From: Emydura subglobosa | Taxonomy: Eukaryota > Chordata > Testudines > Chelidae | DNA length: 64,000 nucleotides | Reading direction: 5' to 3' | NCBI GenBank assembly: GCA_007922225.1 | Contig: ML679970.1 | Coordinates: 20,262,290 to 20,326,289, forward strand | In this document: piece after piece, positions 1 through 11,275 of the stretch | Layout: the number at the start of each line of letters is the position of its first letter | Numbering within the stretch: position 1 is the first letter of the stretch | The notes under the pieces: model-generated | Database searches by the model: none | What the model was told of the DNA's origin: nothing | Seen by the model: only the letters and a program-made list of their open reading frames with translations | Program-made: the position numbers and the translations under genes

Positions 1-312
1 AAAAATATAGGTTTCCTCTTTTGAAATTAAACTGAAGGCAACATAGAAAACTTTAAAATACTTGGAAAATAACTTCATGAAGTGAGAGGAAAGGTTGAGA
101 ACACAAATCAATAATGTAAGGGTTAAAAACCTTATAAGAATGTTGCAGGTATTAAAAAACGAAACCAACCAAAAAACCCAACCACTATAAAGTCAGGAAA
201 TTCAGAGTTGAGGTTAAATGTCAAAGAAACCCAAATGTTATGAACATATGGAAATGAATAGCAAGGTCATCCAAACAACCTTCACTCCACCCCATGTTGA
301 GATACCCTGAGG

Positions 313-443
313 AAATCCAGACACTTTGAAATATCATTTTCCATCCATAACAAACAGGTTTATCACATAAAGGACCACAGAAGCCAGACACTGGAAACAA
401 TGTAGAAAACCATTCTATATTACAAAGGAACTCTTCATTTTTC
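313..443 (+). repeat. Inverted duplication, copy A
   Basis: This 131-bp segment is matched in reverse complement at 824-954, with nine mismatches and no gaps by eye. Its flanks here are not the TIR arms, so it looks like the donor copy. Confidence 0.85.
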
Positions 444-718
444 CTCTGCCAGATGTTCTCCTGGTTTATCATGGGCTCAACACAAAACAAAGCAATGTTT
501 GACTGACTATTTCTGGAGATGCAACAGAGAGTTAAGCTTTCCTGTGGCATTAAGTTTCTCCACTTTGGGGAGATTTTCCAATACGGGCAAATTTTTATAA
601 TTTAAAGCAGTCTGTTACTGCAGTTGGAAACATCCACTAGAGATATATGCCCAGATAATATAACCTGACTCGTAACAGTCATTTGCAGTGTTTTGGCATG
701 TTGGTCACAGGATATTAA

Positions 719-1047
719 AGAGACAAGGTAGGTAAGGTAATATCGTTTATTGGACCAACGTCTGTTGGTGAAAGAGACAAAGCTCTTGAGCTACACAGGG
801 CTCTTCTGAAGGAAAAGGACAAAGAAAAATGAAGAGTTCCTTTGTAATATAGAAAGGTTTTCTACATTGTCTCCAATGTCTGGCTTTTGTGGTCCTTTAT
901 GTGATAAATCTGTTTGTTATGGATGGGAAATGTTATTTCAAAGTTTCTGGGTTTAGTATTCTGAAGAGCTCTGTGTAGTTTGAAAGCTTGTCTCTTTCAC
1001 CAACAGAAGTTGGTCCACTAAAAGATATTATCTCACCCACCGTCTCT
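719..1047. mobile_element. TIR (MITE-like) element with foreign centre
   Basis: The left arm begins AGAGACAAGGTAGGTAAGGT and includes TATTGGACCAACGTCTGTTGG. The right arm is its inverted counterpart, ending CACCCACCGTCTCT and including CCAACAGAAGTTGGTCCA. Arms of about 80-100 bp face each other around a centre (824-954) that is an inverted copy of 313-443. The arm sequence resembles a high-copy sauropsid palindromic element I recognise by pattern; no transposase is present. Confidence 0.7.
824..954 (-). repeat. Inverted duplication, copy B, inside TIR element
   Basis: Reverse complement of 313-443. It forms the centre of the palindromic element at 719-1047, about 380 bp from the other copy. 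Confidence 0.85.
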
Positions 1048-1980
1048 CTCTCTCTCAGAACAGTTAGTGAGCTGGGTATCTTTACCGTTGGAAAGTCAAT
1101 AACGATGCTCTAATTTGGATACTGTTATTCAAAGAAGGTTTAAAAAAGAAAGAAAGAAAGAAATTGTTCTGTTAATAAAAGAATATTTGCTGTTCTCTAA
1201 CATAATAGATATTCAAGGCGACAGAGCGAATATGCCTCTTTTTATATAGTGCAATAACTCCTGGCAGATTGCCACATCTCGAGACTGAAAAGGAGCTTTC
1301 TCTCTCTATTAAATTGACAGTATAAAGCGCTGTGTCTTGTTGTTGTTTCTCTGTCTGTCCCTTTAAATATTATTTCTGCTACTTAGGTCTTGTTAAAAGT
1401 TTTCTTGTGAGGAGAGTAAAGAACTAAAGTAAAAAAGCAATAACAGCCCCACAGTGTCCAGATCTTCAGAGCTCTGGCATTCAAATGAATTGCTTAGGTG
1501 TGCTGGTGCATGCTAAAATTCTGCATAGCTCCTTCGTGGAATACTAACAGAAATCTGGGTGGCTACAGAAGCAGCCTGGCATACACCAGGGGGTCTGCTC
1601 CACACGCTATATGATTTTTCTCCTCAACTTTATGCCACCTGAGAAAAAGAAACACCTTTCACTGAGATAATTACATACATAAGCCTTACTAGCCTCATTT
1701 ATGCAGGTGTAAATCAAAAGGAAGTTTATTGAAATGAATGGTTCTAGAGTGTTGGTAAAATTGTATAAGTAAAAGGAGAAATACACCCATACTGGCAGGA
1801 AAGATTCTTCTGTCCTGGCCAACTGCCTGTTTGCCTGTTGTTAAAGCCAACCCTGTATGTGGTGTTTCATTCACTCTTCATATAATCACAGCTTTGTACA
1901 AATATGACAATTAAATTGACTACCTGACTATCTCTATCCTGAGGAAACCTAGGGCTGATTTTTGCTCTTAGATGCTCTTA

Positions 1981-2066
1981 GTTGGGGTTGGTCCTGTTTT
2001 GAGCAGGGGGTTGGACTAGATGACCTCCTGAGGTCCCTTCCAACCCTCATCTTTTATGATTCTATC
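1981..2066 (+). mobile_element. CR1 LINE 3' fragment
   Basis: The block has GAGCAGGGGGTTGGACTAGA, TGAGGTCCCTTCCAACCCT and a closing ATGATTCTAT, the standard CR1 3' end. It is 5'-truncated to under 100 bp. Confidence 0.85.
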
Positions 2067-2299
2067 CCAGTGCTGGAAATCAGTGGGAGTCTCAAGTGCA
2101 TATCTAAAAAGAGAATGTGGCTGTAGGGTCTCACTAAGGTTTTGCCATTGTTTTTGAGGACCTGAGCTGGATTTCAAATTCCCTAAACTCTGAAGTGTTC
2201 AGACTGGTGAGAGACCTCGGGCTACAATCAGAAGTAATGTGTACAGTGGTGTAATTTACATGTCAGTAAGTGTGTGTGTGGACGGGAAGTGGGGACTAC

Positions 2300-2428
2300 A
2301 GGCCAAATTATGATCTTGATTTCAGCCAAGAAAGCCCAAGTAACTCCACTGGTTGCAGTTTCACTGAAAGAATTTCAGTGGCGTTATTCTGCAATTACAC
2401 TGGTGTAACGAGAGCAGGATCTGGCAGC
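2300..2428. mobile_element. Fold-back MITE fragment
   Basis: It carries TAACTCCACTGG and, near the other end, TTACACTGGTGTAACGAGAGC, a pattern repeated at the right end of the window. The ends are degraded. Confidence 0.4.
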
Positions 2429-2445
2429 ATGAAAGTCTGAGGGTG

Positions 2446-2655
2446 TGTCTACACTACAAGTGCTGCTGCAGTTACGCTGCTGTAACACATAGACACTTGC
2501 TACAGTGATGGAAGGGGTGTAAATCCGCCTCCGCAAGAGTCGGTAACTAGGCCCATGGAAGAATTCTTCTGTCCACCTAGCAGTGCCTACACTGTGGATT
2601 TTTCACAGCTCTGAGTGACGTAACTAGGGCATCCTAAATGTTAGGTACGGATCAG
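2446..2655. mobile_element. GTCTACAC-type DNA element, partial
   Basis: It starts GGGTGTGTCTACACTACAAG and includes GTGGATTTTTCACAGCTCTG, shared in reverse with the element at 20473. The right terminal repeat is not clear. Confidence 0.5.
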
Positions 2656-3411
2656 GCCTGAGTTACATCAGCATAGGTTCATACCACTTCACCTGACACC
2701 CACCTCTGAATTTGGCCTCACCTCTCATCCACTGCCCTGACCAATCACATTTATTTATTTTGCTAGTTTCTACCCACTTGTTGCAGAAGCAGCTATATAC
2801 AATAATAAAAACAAAACAAACGCTTAAAGGGGCAGGAGAATGGCAAGCTGTGAGTGAAGGAGAAGGCAGGAAGGGACTGCTGAAGAACCAAGAAGTAAAT
2901 CATTCAAAATATTATTGGGCTCTCTCAATTCATGGCCTTTCCGGAGACCTGGGTATTGCTAAGAGAGGTCACTCTTCACCCCTTTGTCTGTTTGTGTCCT
3001 GAGACAAGGCCTTCAGGTTCAGTGACAGTGTGAAAGGCACACTACTATTTCAGTTTTGGGGTGATTCAGGACAGCAGCTATGGTGACCCTAGGAAGGAGG
3101 GATAAAAGTCCTCACCAGAACCAGGGTTAAGATGCAACAGTGACAATCCCATAAGGAGTGGATAAAAATAGTGTAAAGGGGAGCTCCATAACGACAATGC
3201 TGAGGAAAACCCAAGGAACCTGTGTGGCCATTTGATAGGATAGATTAGACAGACAGTACTACACAATGCATTAATCCATCCTTTCCCCTTTATTCCGGTC
3301 TATCATTAATTTACTTTCTTTTTTCTCACTGCTGAACAGTTTTAACGCCATTCCCCTTGCTGAGGCCCTGCTCCGCTATACATCACATGCTGTTTCTTTT
3401 ATAATACTCAC

Positions 3412-3518
3412 CATGGTCATGAGCAAATACAAACAAGTTAAGTCCTGTCAGCATCTGGGCTAAGTCATCATAGCGGCCGCAGTGTTCCCCAGCGCCATGA
3501 GCGATAAACAGCAGGGCC
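3412..3518 (-). CDS. MGLL: MGLL coding exon with oxyanion-hole motif (monoglyceride lipase, partial)
   Basis: This exon encodes 35 residues plus split codons at both ends. It begins [16 protein letters not shown] and ends FVFAHDH, closely matching vertebrate monoglyceride lipase, the serine hydrolase that cleaves 2-monoacylglycerols, including the endocannabinoid 2-AG, to glycerol and fatty acid. HGAGEH is the oxyanion-hole region of this alpha/beta-hydrolase. The catalytic Ser, Asp and His are in later exons beyond the left edge. On the minus strand the acceptor is ...TTTAG|G at 3520-3519 and the donor is CATG|GTGAGT at 3411-3410. The 107-bp length equals that expected from the human protein segment. 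The single leading G completes the AG left by the exon at 24851, giving an Arg codon, so the phases agree. Translation reads into the flanking introns for some codons on each side, which is not coding. The call is secure from protein similarity; the symbol assumes orthology. Confidence 0.95.
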
Positions 3519-4028
3519 CTAAATGGAGCATCAAGGTATAAATCATTAACTTGGAAATCAGCCGACAAAGGCACCAGAGCTGTGGGTAAAAACAGCATCA
3601 TCATTTCATCGACAAGCAGCTCAGATGTCAACACATTCAAGCCAAGTAAATGAGGGGCTGGAGTGGAGTTTAACTGATGGTGTCATGCTGAGGAAGGGAG
3701 CAGATTGTCCCTAAAGACGTAGGAGCATATGAGAAGGAAAATAACCTCAAACAAACTCCTAACACGTGGCTTGATGGTGGCAGGCCTTTGACTAGAGGGG
3801 AGCCACCTGCATACCGGATGGATGTACTGTGCTTTTCCACCTGGCTCAAGATGAGGCTGCCACAATGGGAAGCTACAGGTCAGTACTGTAGGTGGGTCTG
3901 TGTAACTCTCCTTTATCAGGCTAATTACATTCTGGACTGGATTTTGCTCCTGTGGTAACCAATGGAAGTGTTGCCATGGACTGCAATGATATGAAGGTTA
4001 GGACTTCTGCCTGTAGTTTCACCCAGAT

Positions 4029-4068
4029 ATATTATTATTAATTATTATTATTATATTATAATTATTCT
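4029..4068. repeat. ATT microsatellite
   Basis: TATTATTATTAATTATTATT with interruptions. Confidence 0.85.
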
Positions 4069-4508
4069 CTTTCTGACTTAAAATGTTGTCTAACATTGCT
4101 GCACTCACTGTTCAAAGGTTACCAGATTTCAACAAAAATATGGATGCAAACTAGAACCCAGGACCTGAGTCAAAGTTTGGGGAATGCTGAACTTGATTCC
4201 AACTCCAATGTTTTTACCCATTTCCAATTTCAACCCAGAAATAGCTGCATTACATTGATGAGTCCAGTGATTCCTAAATAGTTACAGCAACATTAGGCTC
4301 ACAGAGTCAAACCACTCTAGGCTCCTTCTATGTGAAAGACACTATACAAATGCTCATCCACTAAGGACTCACATTATATAAAATTTCTTACACTTTCAGC
4401 AGAATGTCATCAAATAATGAAAACGATGGTTCAAATTAAATTAAATTTCCCTGTGTCTTTAACATTTATGAAGAATGTTGGTTTTGTTATAAAAATAATT
4501 ATTGAATC

Positions 4509-5118
4509 AATCATAGAATCGTAGGGCTGGAAGGGACCTCGATTGGTCATCTAGTCTAGTCCCCTGCACTCATGGCAAGACTAAGTAATGTCTAGACCAG
4601 TGTTTCTCAACCTGGGGGTCTAGAGGGGTCGCAGAGCTGGTATTGGGGGTGGCAAGAAAGGCAATTGCCTGGAGCCACAGGGGCGCCATGAAACTAAGTT
4701 ACATGCCTCAGCCCCGTGGGGGTGGGACTCAGGCTTCAGGGGTACATTAGTTTGGAAAGGTTAAGAACCACTGGTCTAGACCATCCCTGACAAGTGTTTG
4801 TCTAACCTGCTCTTAAAAATCTCCAATGATGCCAATTCCTCAACCTCCTTAAGCAATTTATTCCAGTGATTAACCACCCTGACAGTTAGGATGTTTTTCC
4901 TAATGTCCAACCTAAACCGCCCTTGCTGCAGTTTAAGCCCATTGCTTCTTATCCTGTCCTCAGAGGCCAAGAAGAACAATTTTTCTCCCTCCTCCTTGTA
5001 ACAACCTTTTATGTACTTGAAAGTGGTTATGTCCCCTCTCTCTTCTCTTCTCCAGGCTAAACAAACCCAGTTCTTTCAGTTTTGCCTCATAAGTCATGTT
5101 TTCTAGACCTTTAATGGC
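4509..5118 (-). mobile_element. CR1 LINE fragment, minus strand, interrupted
   Basis: Read on the minus strand it encodes the end of the CR1 ORF2 protein, including SNGLKLQQGRFRLDIRK (from about 4776 to 4979), then the 3' UTR and tail ending at TCATAGAATCG near 4510. A 176-bp hAT-like element splits it at 4598-4773. It is 5'-truncated and not active. Confidence 0.9.
4598..4773. mobile_element. hAT-like MITE with 8-bp target duplication, nested in CR1
   Basis: The ends are CAGTGTTTCTCAACC and GGTTAAGAACCACTG, an inverted pair of the hAT/Charlie type. They are flanked by GTCTAGAC at 4590-4597 and 4774-4781, an exact 8-bp target-site duplication. Removing one copy restores a continuous CR1 3' end. 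The body has no coding potential. Confidence 0.92.
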
Positions 5119-8100
5119 CAAGTGAAACTCCAGAAGTTTTGCTCTGTTTAACAGATCTTATTTCCTCCCCACCCCCATTAAATTGTAGTGTCCCTAATCT
5201 GCCTTGTTCATTTAAAGGTGTAATCTGTCGACAGAACACCTGTAACCACTCTAGTGACCAGAGGCTGTTCCTTCAAGGTACTCAGTATATTTAAAAAAAT
5301 ACCAAGATGAACTAATAATACATGGTAACAACAATTTACATTTAGTTAAATTGTCAATCCTGTTTTCACGAGGGTTTTTGATACACCTGTAAAAGATGTA
5401 TTCACACAAAGTAAATGCTTTCATCCTAGTTATATTTAAAGTGAGAGAAAATGCTAGATGCTGTAGTAATTACTGCCCCATTTCTTTGATTAACACTGAC
5501 TGAAAAATAATTATTAATACTAGGCAACTTAACGGACCATCCATTCAAACCAGACATGCTTCAGTAAGCAAAGAGTAGATTCTCTAACAGCTACAGAAGG
5601 TTACTCTGACATTTGATTACTGCTAATCAGTAATGACAAGATCAGGAAATGTAGTATCCCTAGCCCACAGTGTTAGAGAGCATTTAATAAGCCACAATAG
5701 AGGTTCCAAAATGACCTGTAGTACTGTAGTAAAGCCTTGACCTAACATTTTCCTTAGAAAAGGCTAAGAGATCTTAAGCCTTCAGAACAAGCGGTGTGGG
5801 GCGGGGGAGAATTCTGAAGCAAACTCGGGAGTACTAATGCAGATGCTTCAGATCCTGCTTCTTTGCTTGTCTATGAGTGCTACGCCATATATGAAGCCAG
5901 TATAATGAGTCTGTGGTACACATATTCTTACTCGTGACCTGGTGTGAATTAAAACTAAACGATCTGACCAACTGATGGGAGTTTTTGACCGTATGTAAAC
6001 ATTGTAACAACCGCCTTTGCTCTGGGATGATAGTGCACTCCCTCCTATCATAATGCTTATGAAAAGGAAGAAATATAGTAAAGCAAATAGGAAACTGTTT
6101 TCAATTTGTGTCTTAATGTTCTTTTTTTTGGTGTCATTTCAAGTTAATACAGATACACTGCAGGCTTTAGGACTGCAGCGTCCACAGATCTGACAAGCTC
6201 AAACAATGATTGTAGGGTTGGCCTCATAGGAAATTGGTCTTAGCATGTTCCTTCATCTCCAATTGTTGTAATTCTGCTGGCAAGACTTTTTGGAACTGAC
6301 ACAGTTCGGGTAGAAGCCAGTGTTCACAGCTTGAAATGCTTTTCTGGGGAAGACTGAGTTATGTCTGAACCATGTTAATTTCATAGACTCCATGAGCTCA
6401 TCCAGAGGAATGTTTGTGGAGCCCTGGATGCTTCAAATGACTCTGGATGCAGGATCCATAGTTGCTAAACTTTGTGACAAAACATCATTTTGGCCTTAGT
6501 TCAGCAAGGTACCTAAGCTGGTACCTAACTGTAAGCATGGATATAGGCCCAATGAAATCAATGAAACTACAAATGTGCAAAGTACCTTGATGAATCAGGG
6601 TCATTAGGTGTGGTAATGGTAAGATTATGCCATCACTCAGAGAAAGCTAGTGCATGTATAGTAAAGAATTTTTAAAAATATATAAATGAATGTTTGTCAT
6701 ATTTTTGGCGCCGTCACAGCAAAAGTAGGTCTCAGCTCTCAACGCTTTGAACACTTGTATACTTACCATTATAACTGTATATCCTGTAATGTGTTATTTC
6801 CTACTTGTAGCCAGAGATTTAATTTACACTGGTCGGAAGCCTAGGACACTATGATCCCTGGGCCAGAGAGGAGCAGCTGGCAGGGAACTGGATCTGTGTC
6901 AAGGAAACACTGAGAGGAAAGGCATTGTTTTAAGGGCTGGTGTCTTGTGATCGCCACCCTCCATCAAGACTAGAAACAAATGTTTCATACCATTAGAAAA
7001 TTGGGATTCAAGTCATTCTGGGCCACAAGATATACTTTCTTGCATTTTATTTATCAAGATAGAGACCACTACAATTATGAACTAGGTTTGGGCGGGGGGA
7101 AGCAAGACTCTAAGAAGAATGATGTGATTGCAAGGTCTGTTATCTCGTGACCAGCCAGGGCTAGAGGCACTTTAGTGGGACCTGCTCACATTGTTTTAGG
7201 ACCAGAAAAAGTCTCTAAGCCCTGAAACTGGATCAGTGATCTGAAGAAAAATTTCACCCCTCTGTTTATATTATCACAGTAAAACAAAAGCCAAGGCCCC
7301 AATTCAGGAAAGCATTTGTACTCAGGGCAGCACTTAACCACATGTTTAACTTTAGCAACCTGCCTAAGCCCCATTCAAGTTCCTAGGACTTATTAAGCAC
7401 ATGATTAAAGTTAAGCACATAATTAAATTCAGTCCTGAATAATGATGGTCTGCAGTATATGCATAAATGCTTTCCTGAATCAGGGCCCATCTGACTTAAG
7501 CTTATGGCATGTTATTCCATGCTGGACATATATCTTTTTTATATAGATCAGATATGTTGTCACTATAACCAGAATGACTTTAAAACAGATTAACTGACAT
7601 TTGCTGTATGAAAACTTTGAAATTAAATCCCCTAAAGAAATAAAAAATCAGTTAGCGGAAAGCTGAGAGTTATCTGGTGTTCTGGAAAATTACTGAAAGA
7701 AAGTATTAGATTTAGTTTTACTTCTTCAGCCGTTTTATAAACCCCCTCAGAGTTGGCATCAGCCTGCCTCTTAGAAGTGAAAAGGACAGTTAAAACTCAT
7801 CCATATGAAACCTTACAATAATGCCATTTCCTGGACTACCAAACAAGTGAATAGTTAATTGGACATATGTAAATCTGCAGGCTGCAGAGAGCTAAACAGA
7901 TTAAACAGAGACTGAGATTTTTCTGTATTGATCTACTGTTATAGTATTACGATCACTTATAGTACCTGGCATGATAGAAATTTCGGGCCCAATTCCACAA
8001 CTGTTATACATATATGAGCAGTTTCTCTGTCTTCCACAGGACTAGGTATATGAGTAAGGGTTTGCAGATCTAATCTCTTATTGGATCCCAAGACTGCAAC

Positions 8101-9069
8101 AATACCTTCACCTACATAGTGTTAGGATGAGATTTTATAGCAAACATGACCACCAGAGTAGAATAACATTGGTACTCAGAGATACCAGATAATGTTGTCA
8201 TTATAAATCAATAGAGCTGAGACAGAATTGCACAGCGCAGATAGATTTCCATACAAAAGGCACCACCAGAATCCATCTAGAGCCAGCATGAAGCAAGGCA
8301 GAGAAACAGCTTGGAATGTCTGATTTATCGGGCCTTTTGAAAATGTGAAACATCAATGTGCATAGCTCGCAACTGATCTGCTAACAAATGCAAAGGACTG
8401 AAGCAAGCTTCAGGTTGGTGGAAGGATTCTCTGGACACTGTAGCTGAATGAGTAGAGGGATTCCACACAGCTCTCGGCAAGGTAACATTTTAATACCAGA
8501 TGTTTTGTTGAAAGGATATTACCTTCTAGGAGACACTGGTCTAAAGTCAGAGGTGAATTACATGGCGTTGTAAAGTAATATTCCTGGGCCTAACCTTCCC
8601 ATTCTATCCCATCCCATGGTAAACCGCGAACAAGGAGTCACAAAGATCCCATCACAGAATCTTCCCCAACTCCCCCTTCCACCATTTCTCTACCAAGGTG
8701 GTGGGATCTGCCCCAGCAGAACTGACTGCAGGGTCTGTTGCCCCAAACCTGGCAGACTGATGGTCACTTGGGAAATGCAGACAGGCTAGACAGAATTTTA
8801 CGACTTTGGGCTTGAGTCTCCTCACACCAGTTTTATGTTGCTGTTGTTCTACTGACGGCAATGGGGTTAGTCCTTCGTCTCACCCACTGGAATAACTGAA
8901 AGGAGAATCAGGGATCCTATTTCTAAATGCACAAATGTAAGCCTAGCTCATACACGATGAGGAAGTAGGTTAACATGAACTCTCTGTTCCAGTACGACTA
9001 AACCATCTCTCCCCATCAGGATCTGGTTGTTTACAAACAAGACTGGATTCAGTCTTGTACTGGGTTTTA

Positions 9070-9290
9070 CTCTTTGCTCTGCTACAGATTTGCGTGACCC
9101 TGAGCGGGTCAATTCATCTCTGTGTGCCAAAGCCTCCCTCTTTCAGGGTGTAAAATGGGGGTCATGTACTTGCCTATCTCCGAGCAGTACAATAAGGATC
9201 AATGCATTAACATCTATGGAGCACTCTGAGAGCCTCAGATGGAAAATGCTATAGATGTGTACAAAGTGTAAAAGATAGGCCCAACCCGTA
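9070..9290 (-). mobile_element. MIR-like SINE fragment
   Basis: The strand shown has the reversed MIR pattern: CCTGAGCGGGTCAATTCATC, then TGTAAAATGGGGGTCATGTA and a CTCTGAGAGCC region. It is cut by the LTR insertion at 9296. Confidence 0.5.
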
Positions 9291-9295
9291 AAATC

Positions 9296-9757
9296 TGTAG
9301 GAGAGTAAAGAGTTAAAAGCCAGACAAATGGTCAGGCCTAAGTTACAGGGAACGGGGTCAAGGCATGGGCAAACCTTGTTTTTGCTAATTGGTATGAATT
9401 CTAGTTTCCTTCTCCTCTGGCATGCCTTTACTTCAAAGAATGTTAGTGTAAAATGTATAGGTTTCAAGGTAATGTGCCTGACATCTGTATGGTAATCCTG
9501 TAAACAACAAACAAGGGCGGGTATAATGATATTCATTATGTAGTTGTTAATATTCATTTTATAGGTGTCAATGTAACCAAATAAGAATCTATGGGGAGTT
9601 GCTGAAAATGTATACATTTACATACTGTTATGAATAAAAGAATTGTAAAGTAACCCCCTCGTTGCTCACTCGTGGCGTCAAGGTGGAATGAGCAGGCAAT
9701 AAAGGGTTCTGTCTCCCCAATCCACCCCCAGGACAACCTGTTTGGTTATTTCTAACA
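9296..9757 (+). mobile_element. Solo LTR of an endogenous retrovirus-like element
   Basis: The 462-bp block starts TGTAGGAG and ends TTCTAACA, giving TG...CA ends. It is flanked by AAATC at 9291-9295 and 9758-9762, an exact 5-bp duplication. A GCAATAAAGG polyadenylation-type signal lies near 9698. No internal viral region is present, so this is a recombined solo LTR. Reading frames inside it are not genes. The family name is unknown to me. Confidence 0.85.
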
Positions 9758-10646
9758 AAATCCAGATCTGAACTTCACTAGTATTAAGATGCAGAGGGAA
9801 ATTTTCAAAAGTGCCTACGGGATTTAGGAGCATAAGTCCAACTGACAGGCAATATGACAAGCAACTTTCTATCACATTGATACCACATTAATTTTCACTT
9901 AAAGCAAGGTTGCTATGGATGAAAGGTAGCTGCAAGGCCACAATGCCATGGAACAGGACTAATGTGAGAGCTGGCTAACAGCTGTCCCATGCAATGCATA
10001 AGAAGTAGAGTTGCTAGAAGGTTACTGACACAACCCTTCTTCCGTCTTCTAAGAGGCCTGTACCCAACTTTGTAGGGTTTCTGAAAGGACAGAACTTGCA
10101 GTTCAGCAGGTCAGTTTTGTGAGTGGTTCATTCTTACAATCAAAATTCATTGGGTGCCAGCTGAGCAGATGCCCAGGAAGTAGTAAGAATAGTGCAATTA
10201 AAGAGGCTGAGTTTTCAGGGCATGAGAAAGCTGCAATTAAAGGGCTAGGAGCCTTATTCCAAGAAACCACTAATATTTAAGGCTATTCTCGTTTTTTGAC
10301 AATCAAATTCAATATTGAAACCCGTTGATTTAATAACCAGACAAAAAGCTTTGCTGTTTAAAAGTGTGGGTCTGTTCTGAAAAGTGACTGTGTAAAAATA
10401 ACCCCTTCTTATTCAGCCAATCTGCTGCCTGGCGGTATTCAGAGCCATATCTACTGACTCTTCTGCCTCAATACGTTTTTACTCCTTTTTGCTCCCATTA
10501 GCCCATAGCTCTGCAAAACCAACACAGCCACGCGTGAGTGCACTAGACACTACAGTTGCTCATGCAGGAACCAAAAGAGGTTGATTAGGAGACGGGTTCC
10601 TCTTGTTCACTTCCAACCCCAGCCAATGCAGGATTGTGTCTTACTT

Positions 10647-11049
10647 CAGTGGTTCTCAACGAGGGGCACCCAGGGGCATGAAGAGGTCTTCCAGAGGGCA
10701 CATCAACTCATCTAGATAGTTGCCTAGTTTTACAACAGGCTACATCAAAAGCACTAGCAAAGTCAGTACAAACTAATATTTCATACAGACAATGACTGGT
10801 TTATACTGCTCTATATACCATATGCTAAAATGTAAGCGCAATATTTATATTTCAATTGATTTATTTGATAATGATATGATGAAAATGAGAAAGTAAGCAA
10901 GTTTTCAATACTAGTGTGCTGTGACACTTTTATTTTTATGTCTGATTTTGTGAACAAGTAGTTTTTCAGTGAGGTGAAACTTGGGGGTATGCCAGACAAA
11001 TCCGACTCCTGAAAGGGGTACAGTGGTCTGGAAAGATTGAGAGCCACTG
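10647..11049. mobile_element. hAT-like nonautonomous element
   Basis: The ends are CAGTGGTTCTCAACGAG and AAGATTGAGAGCCACTG. The flanks TCTTACTT (10639-10646) and TCTTACCG (11050-11057) agree at 6 of 8 positions, consistent with an old target duplication. No transposase was recognised. Confidence 0.78.
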
Positions 11050-11057
11050 TCTTACCG

Positions 11058-11275
11058 TATATTCAAGATGAGAAGGAACCATTTTGATCATTCAGTCTGA
11101 CCTCCCCTATAAGACAGGTCATATAATTATATCAAGTAATTCCTGCATCAAACCCAGAACTTCTGATTGAGCTAAAACATATGTTTTAGAAAGACGTACA
11201 ATCTTAATTTAAAGACTACGAACAACGGAGAACGCACCACAACCCTCGGGAAGGCATTCCAACGGTTAATTTCTG
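11058..11275 (-). mobile_element. CR1-related LINE fragment
   Basis: The sequence TCATTCAGTCTGACCTCCCC, then the late block with GGAGAACGCACCACAACCC and GGCATTCCAACGGTTAAT, is the reversed 3' part of a CR1 subfamily. It lies directly after the hAT-like element, which may have inserted at its edge. Confidence 0.65.

Larger units (their letters stand above)
1..3411 (-). other. MGLL intron downstream of the 3412-3518 exon
   Basis: No exon of MGLL or any other gene was recognised. The stretch holds an inverted duplication (313-443 and 824-954), a TIR element (719-1047), a CR1 3' end (1981-2066), a fold-back MITE (about 2300-2428) and a GTCTACAC-type element (about 2446-2655). The next MGLL exon, expected to carry the GHSMGG nucleophile elbow, is not here and should lie beyond the left edge. 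Confidence 0.7.

Noticed and set aside
221..550. 109-codon minus-strand frame near the left edge
   Set aside because: It spans copy A of the inverted duplication in an intron and resembles no protein I know.
9370..9423. Minus-strand ATG giving MPEEKETRIH, resembling the MGLL start
   Set aside because: The match ends after four residues and a stop follows at once. It lies inside the solo LTR, and the true MPEESSPRR exon is at 24975.
9249..9875. Overlapping minus-strand frames
   Set aside because: They fall in and around the solo LTR and follow no known viral protein.
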